64,000 nt of DNA from JALHOP01 sp964484195 (GTDB taxonomy: Bacteria > Myxococcota > XYA12-FULL-58-9 > JALHOP01), in contig CAZAER010000007.1 in NCBI GenBank assembly GCA_964484195.1, forward strand, positions 62,001 through 126,000. The letters run 5' to 3'. A model generated the notes under the pieces. The model was not told the origin of the DNA. It made no database searches and was given only the letters and a program-made list of their open reading frames with translations. Below, in pieces: positions 23,986 to 33,422 of this stretch. Positions within the stretch are counted from its first letter, which is position 1, and each line of letters begins with the position of its first letter. The position numbers were made by a program, and so were the translations under genes.

Positions 23986-25395
23986 GTGGGTAAGAATATC
24001 TATCTCATCGGTATTTGTGGCACGGGTGTCGGCGCGCTCGCGGGACTCTTGAAGGCACAGGGACACAACGTCCGCGGCAGCGACGTCCACGCCTATCCGC
24101 CGATGAGCGACAAGCTGCGTGAGTGGGGTATCCCGGTGCTCGAGGGCTTCGACGCCGCGCATCTTTCCCCCAAGCCCGACCTCGTCATCATCGGCAACGT
24201 GGTGCGTGCGAACAATCCCGAAGCCGTCGCCGTGCGTGACCAGGGCATTCCGCACATGTCGATGCCGCAGGCCATCGCGGAGTTCGGCATCGGCGACAAA
24301 CACAGCATCGTCATCGCCGGCACCCACGGGAAAACGACGACCAGCGCCTTGGCGGCGCACGTGCTCATGCACGCGGGGCGCGACCCGGGCTACCTCGTGG
24401 GTGGTGCCCTTGTCGGCTATAGCGAATCGTTCCGCGCGGGCAAGGGCGGAGGCTTCGTCATCGAAGGCGACGAGTACGACACCGCCTACTTCGACAAGGG
24501 CCCGAAGTTCATGCACTACCGCGCTCGTAGCGCGGTGATCACGAGCCTCGAGTTCGATCACGCGGACATCTTCGCGGACATCGGCGCCGTCGAAAAAGCG
24601 TTCGCCGGGTTGATTGGCACCGTGCCACCGGACGGTCATCTCATCGTCTGGCATGGCGCCGACCGCGCGCGGCGCTTGATTCGCGATGGCGCCAAGACCA
24701 AGCGCGTGACCACCTACGCCACCCGCCAGACGGAGGGCGCAAACCTTTGGCTCGAGAGCTTCACCAGCGGGCCGCAGGGTTTGACCTTCAAGCCCATCTA
24801 CGAGGGCAAGCCGCTCGGTGAAATGACCGTGCCGTTATGGGGCGAGTTCAGCGCCGCCAACGTCCTCGCGGTCATCGGTGCCTTGCGCGACGCCGCGCTC
24901 ACTGCAGACGAGCTGCGCGCTGGGTTTGCCAGCTTCGCGGGCGTTCGCCGCCGCCTCGAGCTACGCGCCGAGCCGGGCGGAATCGCCATCGTCGACGACT
25001 TCGCCCATCACCCGACCGCCGTCGACGTGACGCTCGAAGCCGCGCGCACCCGTTGGCCGCGCCGCCGCATCTGGGCGCTCTTCGAGCCGCGCAGCGCGAC
25101 CAGCCGCCGCAACGTCTTCCAGCAAGAGTTCGTGCCCGCGTTCGCCAAAGCGGACCGTGTGATCATCGCCTCGCACGAGCGTCTTTCGGAGATCGCGAGC
25201 GGCGAACGCTTCGACCCACAGCAGCTCGCCAACGACATCACGGGGAAAGGCGTGCCGGCGCGCTTCATCGAGAGCGTCGACACCATCGCCGATACCGTGG
25301 CCGCGGAAGCGAAAGCGGGCGACGTCGTCATGGTGTTTTCGAACGGCGCCTTCGGCGGCTTGCACGAGAAGCTCATCGAGCGGCTGTCGAAGTGA
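23986..25395 (+). CDS. mpl: UDP-MurNAc:L-Ala-gamma-D-Glu-meso-DAP ligase
   Basis: Cytoplasmic Mur ligase that attaches recycled tripeptide to UDP-MurNAc. The 469-residue protein has the N-terminal nucleotide fold (IYLIGICGTGVGALAGLLKAQG), the ATP loop GTHGKTTTSALAAHV, the EGDEYDTAYFDKGPKF segment that separates Mpl from MurC, and the C-terminal VDDFAHHPTAVDVTL and FEPRSATSRRNVFQ motifs. GTG start at 23986. It follows ldcA and the pseudo-beta-lactamase gene, and nagZ lies 7 kb further on, which supports active murein recycling. The stop overlaps the GTG of the next gene. Confidence 0.95.
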   Translation: MGKNIYLIGICGTGVGALAGLLKAQGHNVRGSDVHAYPPMSDKLREWGIPVLEGFDAAHLSPKPDLVIIGNVVRANNPEAVAVRDQGIPHMSMPQAIAEFGIGDKHSIVIAGTHGKTTTSALAAHVLMHAGRDPGYLVGGALVGYSESFRAGKGGGFVIEGDEYDTAYFDKGPKFMHYRARSAVITSLEFDHADIFADIGAVEKAFAGLIGTVPPDGHLIVWHGADRARRLIRDGAKTKRVTTYATRQTEGANLWLESFTSGPQGLTFKPIYEGKPLGEMTVPLWGEFSAANVLAVIGALRDAALTADELRAGFASFAGVRRRLELRAEPGGIAIVDDFAHHPTAVDVTLEAARTRWPRRRIWALFEPRSATSRRNVFQQEFVPAFAKADRVIIASHERLSEIASGERFDPQQLANDITGKGVPARFIESVDTIADTVAAEAKAGDVVMVFSNGAFGGLHEKLIERLSK

Positions 25396-26249
25396 GCCTG
25401 GTCGCGTTCGCCGTCGAGCGCGCTCGCGCCGGTGGCGAGGTCTTGCGCCGCTACTTCGCGAGCGGCGTCGGCGTGCGCCACAAGGGCGACATCGATCTGG
25501 TGACCGACGCGGATGTCGCCGCCGAGGCCGAGATCATCGGCGCCATCCGCGCGCGTTATCCCGAGCATGGCTTACTTGCCGAGGAGTCGGGCGAGGAAGG
25601 GCAGGGCGATGTCCGCTGGATCATCGACCCCCTCGACGGCACCGTGAACTTCGCGCACGGCATTCCGCACTGGAGCGTGCTCATCGCGGTGCAGCAGCGC
25701 ACCGGCGACCGCTTCACCACCGAGATCGGCGTCGTCTACGACCCGACGCGCGACGAGCTCTTCGTCGCCGAACGTGGCAAGGGCGCCACGCTGAACGGCA
25801 AGCCCATCCGCGTGTCGAAGACAGCGCGGCTCATCGACTCCATGGGAGTCACCGGTTTTGCCTACGACCGCTTGCGCGGTCCTCACGACAATCATGCCGA
25901 GTTCTGCGCCTTGAATCTGGTGACTCAGGGTGTTCGCCGCTTCGGCTCGGCGGGGCTGGACCTCGCCTACGTGGCCAACGGTCGCTTCGATCTCTACTGG
26001 GAATACGGCCTCAAGCCCTGGGATCTGGTTGCCGGAGCTCTGCTGGTCGCCGAAGCTGGCGGCCGGGTGACCGACCTCGCGGGTGCCGCCATCGATCCGA
26101 GCCTCGGTGGCGAGGTCGCCGCCACCAACGGCGCGACCCACAGTGGGCTCGTTGCCGCCCTCGCAAGCGCCCGCCAGCATCCCGCGAACGACCGGGCCGC
26201 CGTAGTCGACCATCTGCCCGTGGAAATGGCCAAAGGGCTGATTCGGTAG
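25392..26249 (+). CDS. Inositol monophosphatase family protein
   Basis: A 285-residue Mg-dependent sugar or inositol phosphatase. Metal and active-site motifs are intact: EESGEEG, WIIDPLDGTVNFAHGIP and, near the C-terminus, WEYGLKPWDLVAGALLVAEAGG. The segment ALNLVTQGVRRFGSAGLDLAYVANGRFDLYW is typical of SuhB-like members. The GTG start at 25392 overlaps the mpl stop (GTGA). The exact substrate cannot be told from sequence. A C-terminal extension of about 25 residues is not conserved in the family. Confidence 0.92.
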   Translation: MSLVAFAVERARAGGEVLRRYFASGVGVRHKGDIDLVTDADVAAEAEIIGAIRARYPEHGLLAEESGEEGQGDVRWIIDPLDGTVNFAHGIPHWSVLIAVQQRTGDRFTTEIGVVYDPTRDELFVAERGKGATLNGKPIRVSKTARLIDSMGVTGFAYDRLRGPHDNHAEFCALNLVTQGVRRFGSAGLDLAYVANGRFDLYWEYGLKPWDLVAGALLVAEAGGRVTDLAGAAIDPSLGGEVAATNGATHSGLVAALASARQHPANDRAAVVDHLPVEMAKGLIR

Positions 26250-26297
26250 CGAAGGCGTTGGTTGCGCACGACGGTCGATTTCGGTAAGGGGGGCGCC

Positions 26298-27167
26298 GTG
26301 GACCTGACTACGGTGGCGGGCAAGGTTCTCGCCTTTGCCAACCGCGCGAGCGAGCAGATCGGCGAAATCATCTCGAGCCCCGAGCTCGAGGCGCGGCTCG
26401 ATCGCATTCCGACGCGTCTCTCGGATTACGGCGTGGACGCCTTCGGCTTCGACCCGCAGTACGTGAAGCGCGTCATCGGCTTCGGCGCCTGGGTCTATCG
26501 CCACTACCATCGCTGCGAGACCTTCGGCATCGAGAACATCCCCGATGGCCGCTGCATGCTGGTGTCGAACCACTCGGGCCAGCTGCCGATGGACGGGGCG
26601 ATGATCGCCATGTCCATGTTCCTCGAGCGCGAGCCTCCGCGTTTCTGCCGCAGCGCCATCGAGCGCTTCGTGCCCGAGACCCCGTTCGTGTCGACCTTCA
26701 TGGCGCGCGTCGGTCAGTTCCTGGGCACGCCCGAGAACGCCAAGCGCCTGCTCGAGGCCGAAGAATCACTGCTCGTGTTCCCCGAAGGCGTTCGCGGCCT
26801 CAACAAGGTGTGGAGCGAGCGCTACCGTCTGCAGATGTTCGGCACGGGGTTCATGCGCCTCGCCATCGAGACCGCGACGCCCATCGTGCCGACCGTGGTC
26901 ATCGGCGCCGAAGAGCAGTCGCCGTCGATCTTCGCGTCACGCACCCTGGGTAAGCTCTTCGGTGTGCCGGCGCTGCCGATTACGCCGACGCTGGTGCCGT
27001 TCCCCGCGCCGACCCGCTACCGCATCTACTACGGCAAGCCGATGGTGTTCAGCGGCGACGCGAACGACGAAGACGACGTGATTCGTAGCAAGGTCGACAC
27101 GCTGCGGTCGGCGATGCAGAGCATGATCGACGAGGGTTTGAAGGCGCGCGAGCACGTCTTCTGGTGA
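26298..27167 (+). CDS. PlsC-type lysophospholipid acyltransferase
   Basis: A 289-residue membrane-associated acyltransferase. The acceptor-site motif is NHSGQLPMDG, with His and Asp six residues apart as in a known subfamily rather than the usual four, followed by the FPEGVRGLNK glycerol-phosphate motif and a PIVPTVVIGAEEQSPSI segment. I prefer the GTG at 26298, preceded by a G-rich ribosome-binding site; TTG at 26262 is an alternative. It probably acylates glycerolipids. The SDR gene follows after 7 bp. Confidence 0.88.
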   Translation: MDLTTVAGKVLAFANRASEQIGEIISSPELEARLDRIPTRLSDYGVDAFGFDPQYVKRVIGFGAWVYRHYHRCETFGIENIPDGRCMLVSNHSGQLPMDGAMIAMSMFLEREPPRFCRSAIERFVPETPFVSTFMARVGQFLGTPENAKRLLEAEESLLVFPEGVRGLNKVWSERYRLQMFGTGFMRLAIETATPIVPTVVIGAEEQSPSIFASRTLGKLFGVPALPITPTLVPFPAPTRYRIYYGKPMVFSGDANDEDDVIRSKVDTLRSAMQSMIDEGLKAREHVFW

Positions 27168-27174
27168 GGAACTA

Positions 27175-28104
27175 GTGCGCATCTGTGTGACGGGCATCTC
27201 GGGGCGGTTGGGTCGGCGCGTGGCGCAGATGCTGCGGCGCAAGCACGAGGTCGTCGGCATCGATCAGCGCGCCTCACCGGGTCTGCCGGCGAACATCGTG
27301 CATCACCAAGTCGATATCCGCCGCCGTCCCGCCGAGGACATCTTGCGCAACGGCAAGTTCGACGCGGTGGTGCACTTGGGCACCATCCACAACTTCCGCA
27401 TCCCCAGCGAGAAGCTCTACGCCCGTAACGTCATCGGCACCGAGACGCTGCTGCGCTACGTGTCGAAGTACAAGATCAAGAAGCTCGTGCTGCTCTCGTC
27501 GGGCGACGTCTACGGCCCGATGCCGACCAACTCGCACTTCATCGGCGAGGACGCGCCGCTCATGGCGTCGCAGCGCTTCCCCGAGGTGCGCACGCTGGTT
27601 GCCGTCGACCGCGCGGTGCAGTCGTTCTTCTGGCGTCACGTCGACATCGAGACGGTCATCTTGCGTCCTGCGCACATCGTCGGCCCGCACGTGCGCAATG
27701 CTCCATCGAACTACTTCCGCTTGCGCATCGTCCCCAAAATCATGGGCTTCGATCCCATCGTCCAGCTCATCGCCGAAGATGATCTGTTGCGCTACATCGA
27801 GGCGGCAGTGGCTCCCGGGGTGCGCGGCGTGTTCAATCTCGCGAGCACCGACCCGGTTCCGCTATCGCGTATCCTGACGGCGCTGGGGAAACCGATCTTG
27901 CCGGTGCCGTACCCGCTGTTTCGCGGCTTCCTCGAGCGCGCTTGGAAGTACCGGCTCACTTCGTTTCCGGCACCCGAGCTCGATCATATTCGCTTCAACG
28001 CAGTGCTCGACACGGCGCGCGCCCGCGAAGAGCTCAAGACGCTGCCCGAGCGTTCGCTCTACGAAATCTTGGAGCCCTTCCGCGCCGAGACCGCGGACGA
28101 CTAG
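27175..28104 (+). CDS. Extended SDR / NAD-dependent epimerase-like protein
   Basis: A 309-residue Rossmann-fold protein of the extended short-chain dehydrogenase type: MRICVTGISGRLGRRVAQML (glycine-rich loop), VVHLGTIHNFRIPSEKLYARNVIGT, KKLVLLSSGDVYGPMP and ILRPAHIVGPHVRNA. The catalytic Tyr-x-x-x-Lys expected after the VYGP segment is not evident; the aligned stretch reads LVAVDRAVQ. It may therefore bind NAD without the usual chemistry. GTG start at 27175. The TAG stop shares CTAG (28101-28104) with the convergent gene. Its coupling with the acyltransferase suggests a lipid-related role (inference). Confidence 0.8.
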   Translation: MRICVTGISGRLGRRVAQMLRRKHEVVGIDQRASPGLPANIVHHQVDIRRRPAEDILRNGKFDAVVHLGTIHNFRIPSEKLYARNVIGTETLLRYVSKYKIKKLVLLSSGDVYGPMPTNSHFIGEDAPLMASQRFPEVRTLVAVDRAVQSFFWRHVDIETVILRPAHIVGPHVRNAPSNYFRLRIVPKIMGFDPIVQLIAEDDLLRYIEAAVAPGVRGVFNLASTDPVPLSRILTALGKPILPVPYPLFRGFLERAWKYRLTSFPAPELDHIRFNAVLDTARAREELKTLPERSLYEILEPFRAETADD

Positions 28105-28676
28105 ACGGGCAGTCCGGTCTGCCGCACTTGCAAGCTCATCGATTGCCAGAACACCCTGGCGACGTTGGAGAAGTTTGCCGGTCCCGCGGCTGCCAGGATC
28201 TCGGCGTTGATGGCGTCGACGAACGGCTGTGCCGTTCCATTTCTGTAGCCGGCGTACCATTCGCTCGCGGGGACTTGTTTCAGGAGGTCGAAGAGCGGAC
28301 CGGTCTCGTAGGCGCCGACGCTGCGGACGCCGGCGGGGGGAAGATCCAGTCCTCCGTCCGCCAAAGCGGTGTGCAGGGCTTCGAGCAATGCCTCCTGAGC
28401 GGGGGTGAACGCGGGGGCTGCGGGAGCTGCGGCGGCAGCTGGTGGAGCGGCGGGGGCGGCGGCAGGCGCGACCGCGGCTTCCGGTACGACCGGCGGCGGT
28501 TCTCCTGTGCCGGGCAAGCCAACGCCCTGGGCCGGCGCTTGACTGCCTTGAGCGCGGGGCGGCTCCATAGCCGTCCAGTCGGCGCGGCGGCGACTGCGCA
28601 GGTTGGTGGTCTCCGCGCCGTTCTGACGAACATCTTGGGCTAGGTAGGGGCGACTCTCGTGATGGATACGCGTCAT
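28101..28676 (-). CDS. Hypothetical protein with Ala/Pro-rich linker
   Basis: A 191-residue protein with no family I recognise. Residues 1-50 are polar and Arg-rich, residues 55-95 form an Ala/Pro-rich linker (VPEAAVAPAAAPAAPPAA), and residues 95-191 form a helical domain (AQEALLEALHTALADGG, LFDLLKQVPASEWYAGYRNG, FVDAINAEILAAAGPANF). ATG at 28676 has a GGGAG-type ribosome-binding site. The stop is shared with the convergent SDR gene in one CTAG. Confidence 0.6.
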   Translation of the reverse strand: MTRIHHESRPYLAQDVRQNGAETTNLRSRRRADWTAMEPPRAQGSQAPAQGVGLPGTGEPPPVVPEAAVAPAAAPAAPPAAAAAPAAPAFTPAQEALLEALHTALADGGLDLPPAGVRSVGAYETGPLFDLLKQVPASEWYAGYRNGTAQPFVDAINAEILAAAGPANFSNVARVFWQSMSLQVRQTGLPV

Positions 28677-28827
28677 GGTTTTCTCGCTCCCTCTCGAGCG
28701 ACGACGTACTCCACGCACCCACATGATGGTTACACGACCTGCAGTTCTGTCAGGGGCTTGGGGTTCCTGAACACAGCACCTTGACCGGCATCGCCCCGAG
28801 AATCGTTCCAAACCTCAGGGAGATCTC

Positions 28828-30045
28828 ATGGTTAGCTCGCTGCCACGCGTGACGGGGCCGGTGTGTCTCGTCGAATCGGAAAAGCCGATCCTGGCCATTG
28901 CTGAGCGTCTGGCGGCGAAGGAGCTATCGGCCGAGGACCGTGCCGCGATCCTCACCTGGGCGACTGGTTTGGGCGGGCGTCCGCAGGGTGGGGTGACCGC
29001 CCTCGAGCACCTGATGGTCACGCGAGCGCTCCGCAGCTTCTCCGCGAGCTTCGAGCCGGCCGAGCGCGACCAGTTGCGCGCCGTTTACGAGCGTGGCCAC
29101 CTCGAGCTCGCCGGTGCGTCCGCTCCAGCGGATGTCGTGGTGCCACTGCCCCTGCGTGCTCTCGATGACCGGCGCGCCCGAGTCTTGCAGAACGCCATCT
29201 TCGAGGAGCGCGGGCTCTTGGCGGGATACAAGCCGACCTGGGGCGAGGCGCTGGTTGCGGGAGCTGCCGCCGCGCTGTGTATGGCGACGCCTTTCGGGCT
29301 CCCGCTCGCTGCAGGTTTGCTCCTCTCCAGCCTGGTGGAGAACCAGATTCACCACCACATCATGCACGCCACGCCGGACACCAAACGGCGCATGTATAGC
29401 TCCGATTCCAGTCTGCTGAAGTGGCCGAAGGAATTTCATTTCGTCCACGAGGCGGTGCATCACGGTCAGACGTTCCTCGAGAACGACACCACGAAGTTCC
29501 GTGGGGGCGACCGCAGTCACCTCGACCGCTTGCTCACGAAGCTCGACAAGGTCGAGCTCGGGAAGCAGACCGACGACGGCCTCCAGCTCTTTCCCAAGGG
29601 GGCTGCTTTCTCTGCCGTCCAGGGGCCGGCAACCGTCACCGTCGCGGGTGTCGCCGTTGGCTTGAGCTTGCCCACGGCGATCGCCCTGGGCGTGCCGATG
29701 GCGCTCATGCCATTGTTTCCGCACTTCCTGCATCGCTTCTCCCACATGTCGCACGCTGCAGCGGACCGGTACCTCGACGACCTCGCGGGCAGCGAGCGCA
29801 CCTATGACCGCATCAAGAGCAGGGTGCTGCGCGCCATCGTGACCACCCCGGCGTTCGAGGCGCTTGCCCGCTTCCACAACCATCACCACGCCGAGAGCAA
29901 GCGCGACCGAAAGGTCAACATGAGCATGATGTTCGTCGCCGACGCGGTGCTAGGCCAGGCCGAGCGCGCGAGCTTCGAGCTCTTGGTGTCCTTGTGGAAG
30001 CAAGATGCATTGGGCTTTCCCGCGGCCCCGAAGCCTTCGGCGTGA
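28828..30045 (+). CDS. Membrane protein with fatty-acid-hydroxylase-like histidine boxes
   Basis: A 405-residue protein with membrane segments around 145-175 and 265-305. Histidine clusters are placed as in membrane di-iron hydroxylases and desaturases: NQIHHHIMH, HFVHEAVHHGQ, HFLHRFSHMSH and FHNHHHAES. Such boxes usually bind two irons for hydroxylation or desaturation of lipids. An N-terminal 130-residue soluble part is unrecognised. AGGGAG lies before the ATG. The stop overlaps the GTG of the phytoene-desaturase-like gene, which suggests a joint pathway on a lipid or polyene substrate. Confidence 0.7.
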   Translation: MVSSLPRVTGPVCLVESEKPILAIAERLAAKELSAEDRAAILTWATGLGGRPQGGVTALEHLMVTRALRSFSASFEPAERDQLRAVYERGHLELAGASAPADVVVPLPLRALDDRRARVLQNAIFEERGLLAGYKPTWGEALVAGAAAALCMATPFGLPLAAGLLLSSLVENQIHHHIMHATPDTKRRMYSSDSSLLKWPKEFHFVHEAVHHGQTFLENDTTKFRGGDRSHLDRLLTKLDKVELGKQTDDGLQLFPKGAAFSAVQGPATVTVAGVAVGLSLPTAIALGVPMALMPLFPHFLHRFSHMSHAAADRYLDDLAGSERTYDRIKSRVLRAIVTTPAFEALARFHNHHHAESKRDRKVNMSMMFVADAVLGQAERASFELLVSLWKQDALGFPAAPKPSA

Positions 30046-31742
30046 CCCGGCCGCATAGCACCGGGGCGTTGTCGCCCGAGCGGCGGGCCGCTCAAGACGT
30101 CCGTTACCGCGAGCAGCGCTCGTACGACTACGTGTTCATCGGCGCCGGGAACGCGGCGCTCACCTGCGCGGCGCTGCTCGCACGTGCGGGGCATCGTGTG
30201 TGCATGCTCGAGGCACACGACGTGCCCGGCGGTTATGCACAGACCTTCCGCTATGGCGAATTCGCCTTCTGCGCGCAGGTTCACTACGTGTGGGGATGCG
30301 GACCCGGCGGCGCGATTGCCCAGCTCGTCGACAAGCTCGAGCTCTCGCGCAGGCTCACCTACGAGCTCTACGACGCGGATGGCTACGACCGTATGGCGAC
30401 GCCGGACGGCAAGGTCACCAAGATCCCTTACGGCTTCGTTCGTGCCGCGGAGAGTGTCGCGGCGAGCTATCCCGATCAGGCCGAAAACCTCCGCTGGTTC
30501 TTCGCGCTCATGGGGCGCCTTTGCGACGAGCTCGACGCGCTGCCACAGCCGCTGCGCTGGAGCGACTATCTCACCGCTCCGTTCAAGCTGCGCGGCCTCC
30601 TTGCCTATCGCCACAAGACGCTCGAGCAGACGTTCGAGGCCTTCCACTTGAGCCGCGAGGTGCGCGCCGTCTTGTCCGCCAACGCGGGCGACTTCATGCT
30701 CCCGCCCGAGCGTCTGTCCGTCATCATGTACGCCGCGCTCATGGGTGGCTACGGCACCGGTGCCTACTATCCGACGCGCCACTACGAGCAGCATGTGAAC
30801 GAGCTGGCCGGCGTGGTCACGAGCGCCCCCGGCTGCGACATCTTTTACGAGACGCGGGTGACCCGCTTCGAGGTCGCAAAGGGCAGGGTGACGCGCGTCG
30901 TCACACAGGATGGCAAGGAGCTGACCGCGGCGCGCGGCTTCATCTGCAACATGGATCCGCAAGCCGCCGCTGCCCTCATCGGTCTCGAGCACTTTCCGGC
31001 GAGCTACCGTGAGCGCCTGCGCTACGACTACTCGGACTCCGCGATGATGGTGTACCTGGGCCTCTCCGGCATCGACCTGCGGGCCCACGGCTTCGGCCGT
31101 CACAACACTTGGCGCGTCACCCAGTGGGACATGAATCGCACCTGGCGCTAGCAGAACGACGACGACAACCACGAGCACCCGTGGCTCTTCATCTCGACGC
31201 CGACGTTGTTCACCGAAGACGCAGGTCACGCTCCGCCCGGCTCCCACGTCATGGAGCTCGGTACCTCGGTGTCCTACCGCGCGATGCGCGAGCTCAAATC
31301 GAAGAGCCCTGCCGCGTACAAGAAGCGCAAGCGCGAGATCGCGGATCGCCTCATCGACCTCGTCGCCCGCCACCACATCCCGAACATCCGCGAGCACGTG
31401 AAGCTGCGACTCGTCGGATCACCCACGACCAACGAGGACTTCGTCGGCGCGCCCTTCGGCAACGCCTACGGTGCGAGCCTCTCACCCGAGAACGTGAACC
31501 GGCGTCTCGAGCAGGAGACACCGATCGACAACCTCTACTGGTGCAACGCCACCGCTGGCTTTCCGTCGTTCTGCGGCACCGCGTCGACGGGTATGCAGCT
31601 GTACAGCAAGCTCACGCATGACCGAGCCGTAGGTGAAGGCCCGCGGCCGACGCGCGAAGAACGCGAGCGCCAGGCTATCGCCGCCTACCGAGCGACGGGG
31701 CTCACTCGAAGCGACACTCCGCTTCCATCGTGTCCCGCATGA
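30042..31742 (+). pseudogene. Phytoene desaturase / retinol saturase-like FAD oxidoreductase interrupted by in-frame TAG
   Basis: The frame starts at GTG 30042 (overlapping the previous stop) with the FAD motif YVFIGAGNAALTCAALLARAGHRVCMLEAH, then GYAQTFRYGEF and SANAGDFMLPPERLSV. It meets TAG at 31149-31151 after 369 codons (NRTWR-stop) and then stays open in the same frame to TGA at 31740. The second part continues the family pattern: HPWLFISTPTLFTEDAGHAPPGSH, DRLIDLVARHHIPNI and the C-terminal FAD contact LYWCNATAGFPSFCGTASTGMQLY. One base change restores a full enzyme of about 565 residues. It is a recent nonsense mutation, a sequencing error, or a suppressed amber codon. The 3' end overlaps the convergent gene by 41 bp. 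Confidence 0.88.
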
Positions 31743-32253
31743 AGAACGGCACGAGATGCGCGCCGTGCGTCTTGGTCTTGGCGTAGGCGTAGAGGAGGCG
31801 GCCGTCATTGGCGATCTCGAGCTTCACCTCAGCCTTCTCGCCGAAGAATCCCGAGCTCCACTTGGCGACCAGCATCTTGCCGCGCTCGGTGGTTACCACC
31901 TCGTGCTCGGTGTCGCCGTTGGCGTCTGGCGGGTAACCGTTACCGAGACGATGGACCAAGAGGTCGCGGCCCTCGATGAGGAACGAGATAATGTTCACGG
32001 GCTGGCGGCCTTTCGCGGCGTTGATGCCCGCCACCACGTAGAGGTGCCGATTCTCGACGTTGGGCGCGTGACTGACCTCGCAGTCGCCGTCCTTGGCGAC
32101 CTTGCGGAGCACCGGATGACCGGGGACGTACGCGTGCTCCGCGAAGTCGGTGTCGAAGACGAAATCCTGGACGCGAAACAGCATCGGCTGATTCGGGTCG
32201 GGCTTGTACTCGATAGCGGTCATCACGAGGAGGGCCAGCCAGCTCACGGTCAC
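31702..32253 (-). CDS. Exported hypothetical protein
   Basis: A 183-residue protein. With the GTG start at 32253 (overlapping the nagZ stop, GTGA) it has a short signal-like start (TVSWLALLVMTA). The mature part is beta-rich (HLYVVAGINAAKGRQPVNIISFLIEGRDLLVHRL, shown here in pieces: HLYVVAGINA, IISFLIEGRDLLVHRL) and ends in a domain with KAEVKLEIANDGRLLYAYAK. No family recognised. It is coupled to nagZ, so a cell-wall link is possible. Its 3' end overlaps the amber-interrupted oxidoreductase gene. Confidence 0.6.
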   Translation of the reverse strand: MTVSWLALLVMTAIEYKPDPNQPMLFRVQDFVFDTDFAEHAYVPGHPVLRKVAKDGDCEVSHAPNVENRHLYVVAGINAAKGRQPVNIISFLIEGRDLLVHRLGNGYPPDANGDTEHEVVTTERGKMLVAKWSSGFFGEKAEVKLEIANDGRLLYAYAKTKTHGAHLVPFFMRDTMEAECRFE

Positions 32254-33371
32254 CCCGCCTGGTAGCGTGCCTCGACTGCATGTGCGAGGTCCTGATGCTC
32301 GGCGCAACCGATGATCTGCTTGCTGTCGCTGTATGCCTTGGGCGCCTTGTACCAGCGGTCACGCCAGGCGCGGATGCGCTTGTCGCTCTCGATGAGCGCA
32401 AGCTGCGGATAGACGTCGGTCTCGACCTGCTGGACGATGCCGCGGAAGAGCTCGAGCGTCGATTCGTAGCGCTTGCACGACAGGAATACGTCGATGCCGG
32501 CGGCGAGGCCGAGCTCCGCCATCTGCGCCGGCGAGTGATGATCGGCGACCGCCTTCATTTCGATGTCGTCGCTGATGATGATGCCTTTGAACGCGAGCTC
32601 GCGGCGAAGGGCATCCAGCGCCTTCTTCGAGAAGGTCGCGGGAACCTTCTCGTCGAGCGCCGCGACGATGACGTGCGCGGTCATGATCGAATCGAGCCCG
32701 GCCTCGATGGCCTTCTTGAACGGCGGCCACTCTGTCTCGCGCAAGCGCGGCATCTCGTGCTCGACCTTGGGCAGAGCGAGATGGCTGTCGAGGTCGGTGT
32801 CGCCGTGACCGGGGAAGTGCTTGCCGCAGCCGCCGACGCCCGCCGCGTTCAGACCCTTGAGCAACGCGGTGGCGTGTTTGATGACCGCTTCCGCGGTCGC
32901 GCCGAACGAGCGGTCGCCGATCACCGGGTTCTTGGGATTGGTGTCGACGTCGAGCACCGGAGTGTAGTCGACGTCGAAGTTCATGGCGCGCACTTCACGG
33001 CCGAGCGCGAGACCGACCTTGTGCGTGAGGTCGACGTCGTCGATGGCGCCGAGCTTGCGCATCGCCGGCCACTCGGTTGCCGGCTTGCGGATGCGCTGCA
33101 CGCGTCCGCCTTCTTGATCGACGCTGATGAAGAGCGGCTCTTCCTTGCGGAGCATCTTGAGCTCGCGGACCAGCTCGGTGACGTGCTCGACCGACTCGAT
33201 GTTGCGGGCGAAAAGAATGAGCCCGAGCGGCTGGACCTCGCGGAGGATCTCGCGGAGCTCGGCGGTCACGCTCGTGCCCTCGAAGCCGCAGATGATCATG
33301 CGGCCGGCGGCGGCACGCACATCGGCTCTCTGTAGCGGTTTAGAGCCAGGAACCTCGGGTTTTGCTGCCAT
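32250..33371 (-). CDS. nagZ: Beta-N-acetylhexosaminidase (GH3)
   Basis: Cytoplasmic glycosidase that removes GlcNAc from anhydro-muropeptides during murein recycling. The 373-residue protein has the GH3 NagZ landmarks: FISVDQEGGRVQRI, the KHFPGHGDTDLDSHLALP loop that carries the acid/base His, and the nucleophile Asp in GIIISDDIEMKAV. ATG start at 33371. It complements ldcA and mpl on the other strand; together they cover the recycling of muropeptides to UDP-MurNAc-peptide. ampD and ampG were not seen. Confidence 0.93.
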   Translation of the reverse strand: MAAKPEVPGSKPLQRADVRAAAGRMIICGFEGTSVTAELREILREVQPLGLILFARNIESVEHVTELVRELKMLRKEEPLFISVDQEGGRVQRIRKPATEWPAMRKLGAIDDVDLTHKVGLALGREVRAMNFDVDYTPVLDVDTNPKNPVIGDRSFGATAEAVIKHATALLKGLNAAGVGGCGKHFPGHGDTDLDSHLALPKVEHEMPRLRETEWPPFKKAIEAGLDSIMTAHVIVAALDEKVPATFSKKALDALRRELAFKGIIISDDIEMKAVADHHSPAQMAELGLAAGIDVFLSCKRYESTLELFRGIVQQVETDVYPQLALIESDKRIRAWRDRWYKAPKAYSDSKQIIGCAEHQDLAHAVEARYQAG

Positions 33372-33422
33372 TGCGGGGCGTTATAGCCCACGAGAAGCCC
33401 CACGTGCTAACATTCCCAGGCC

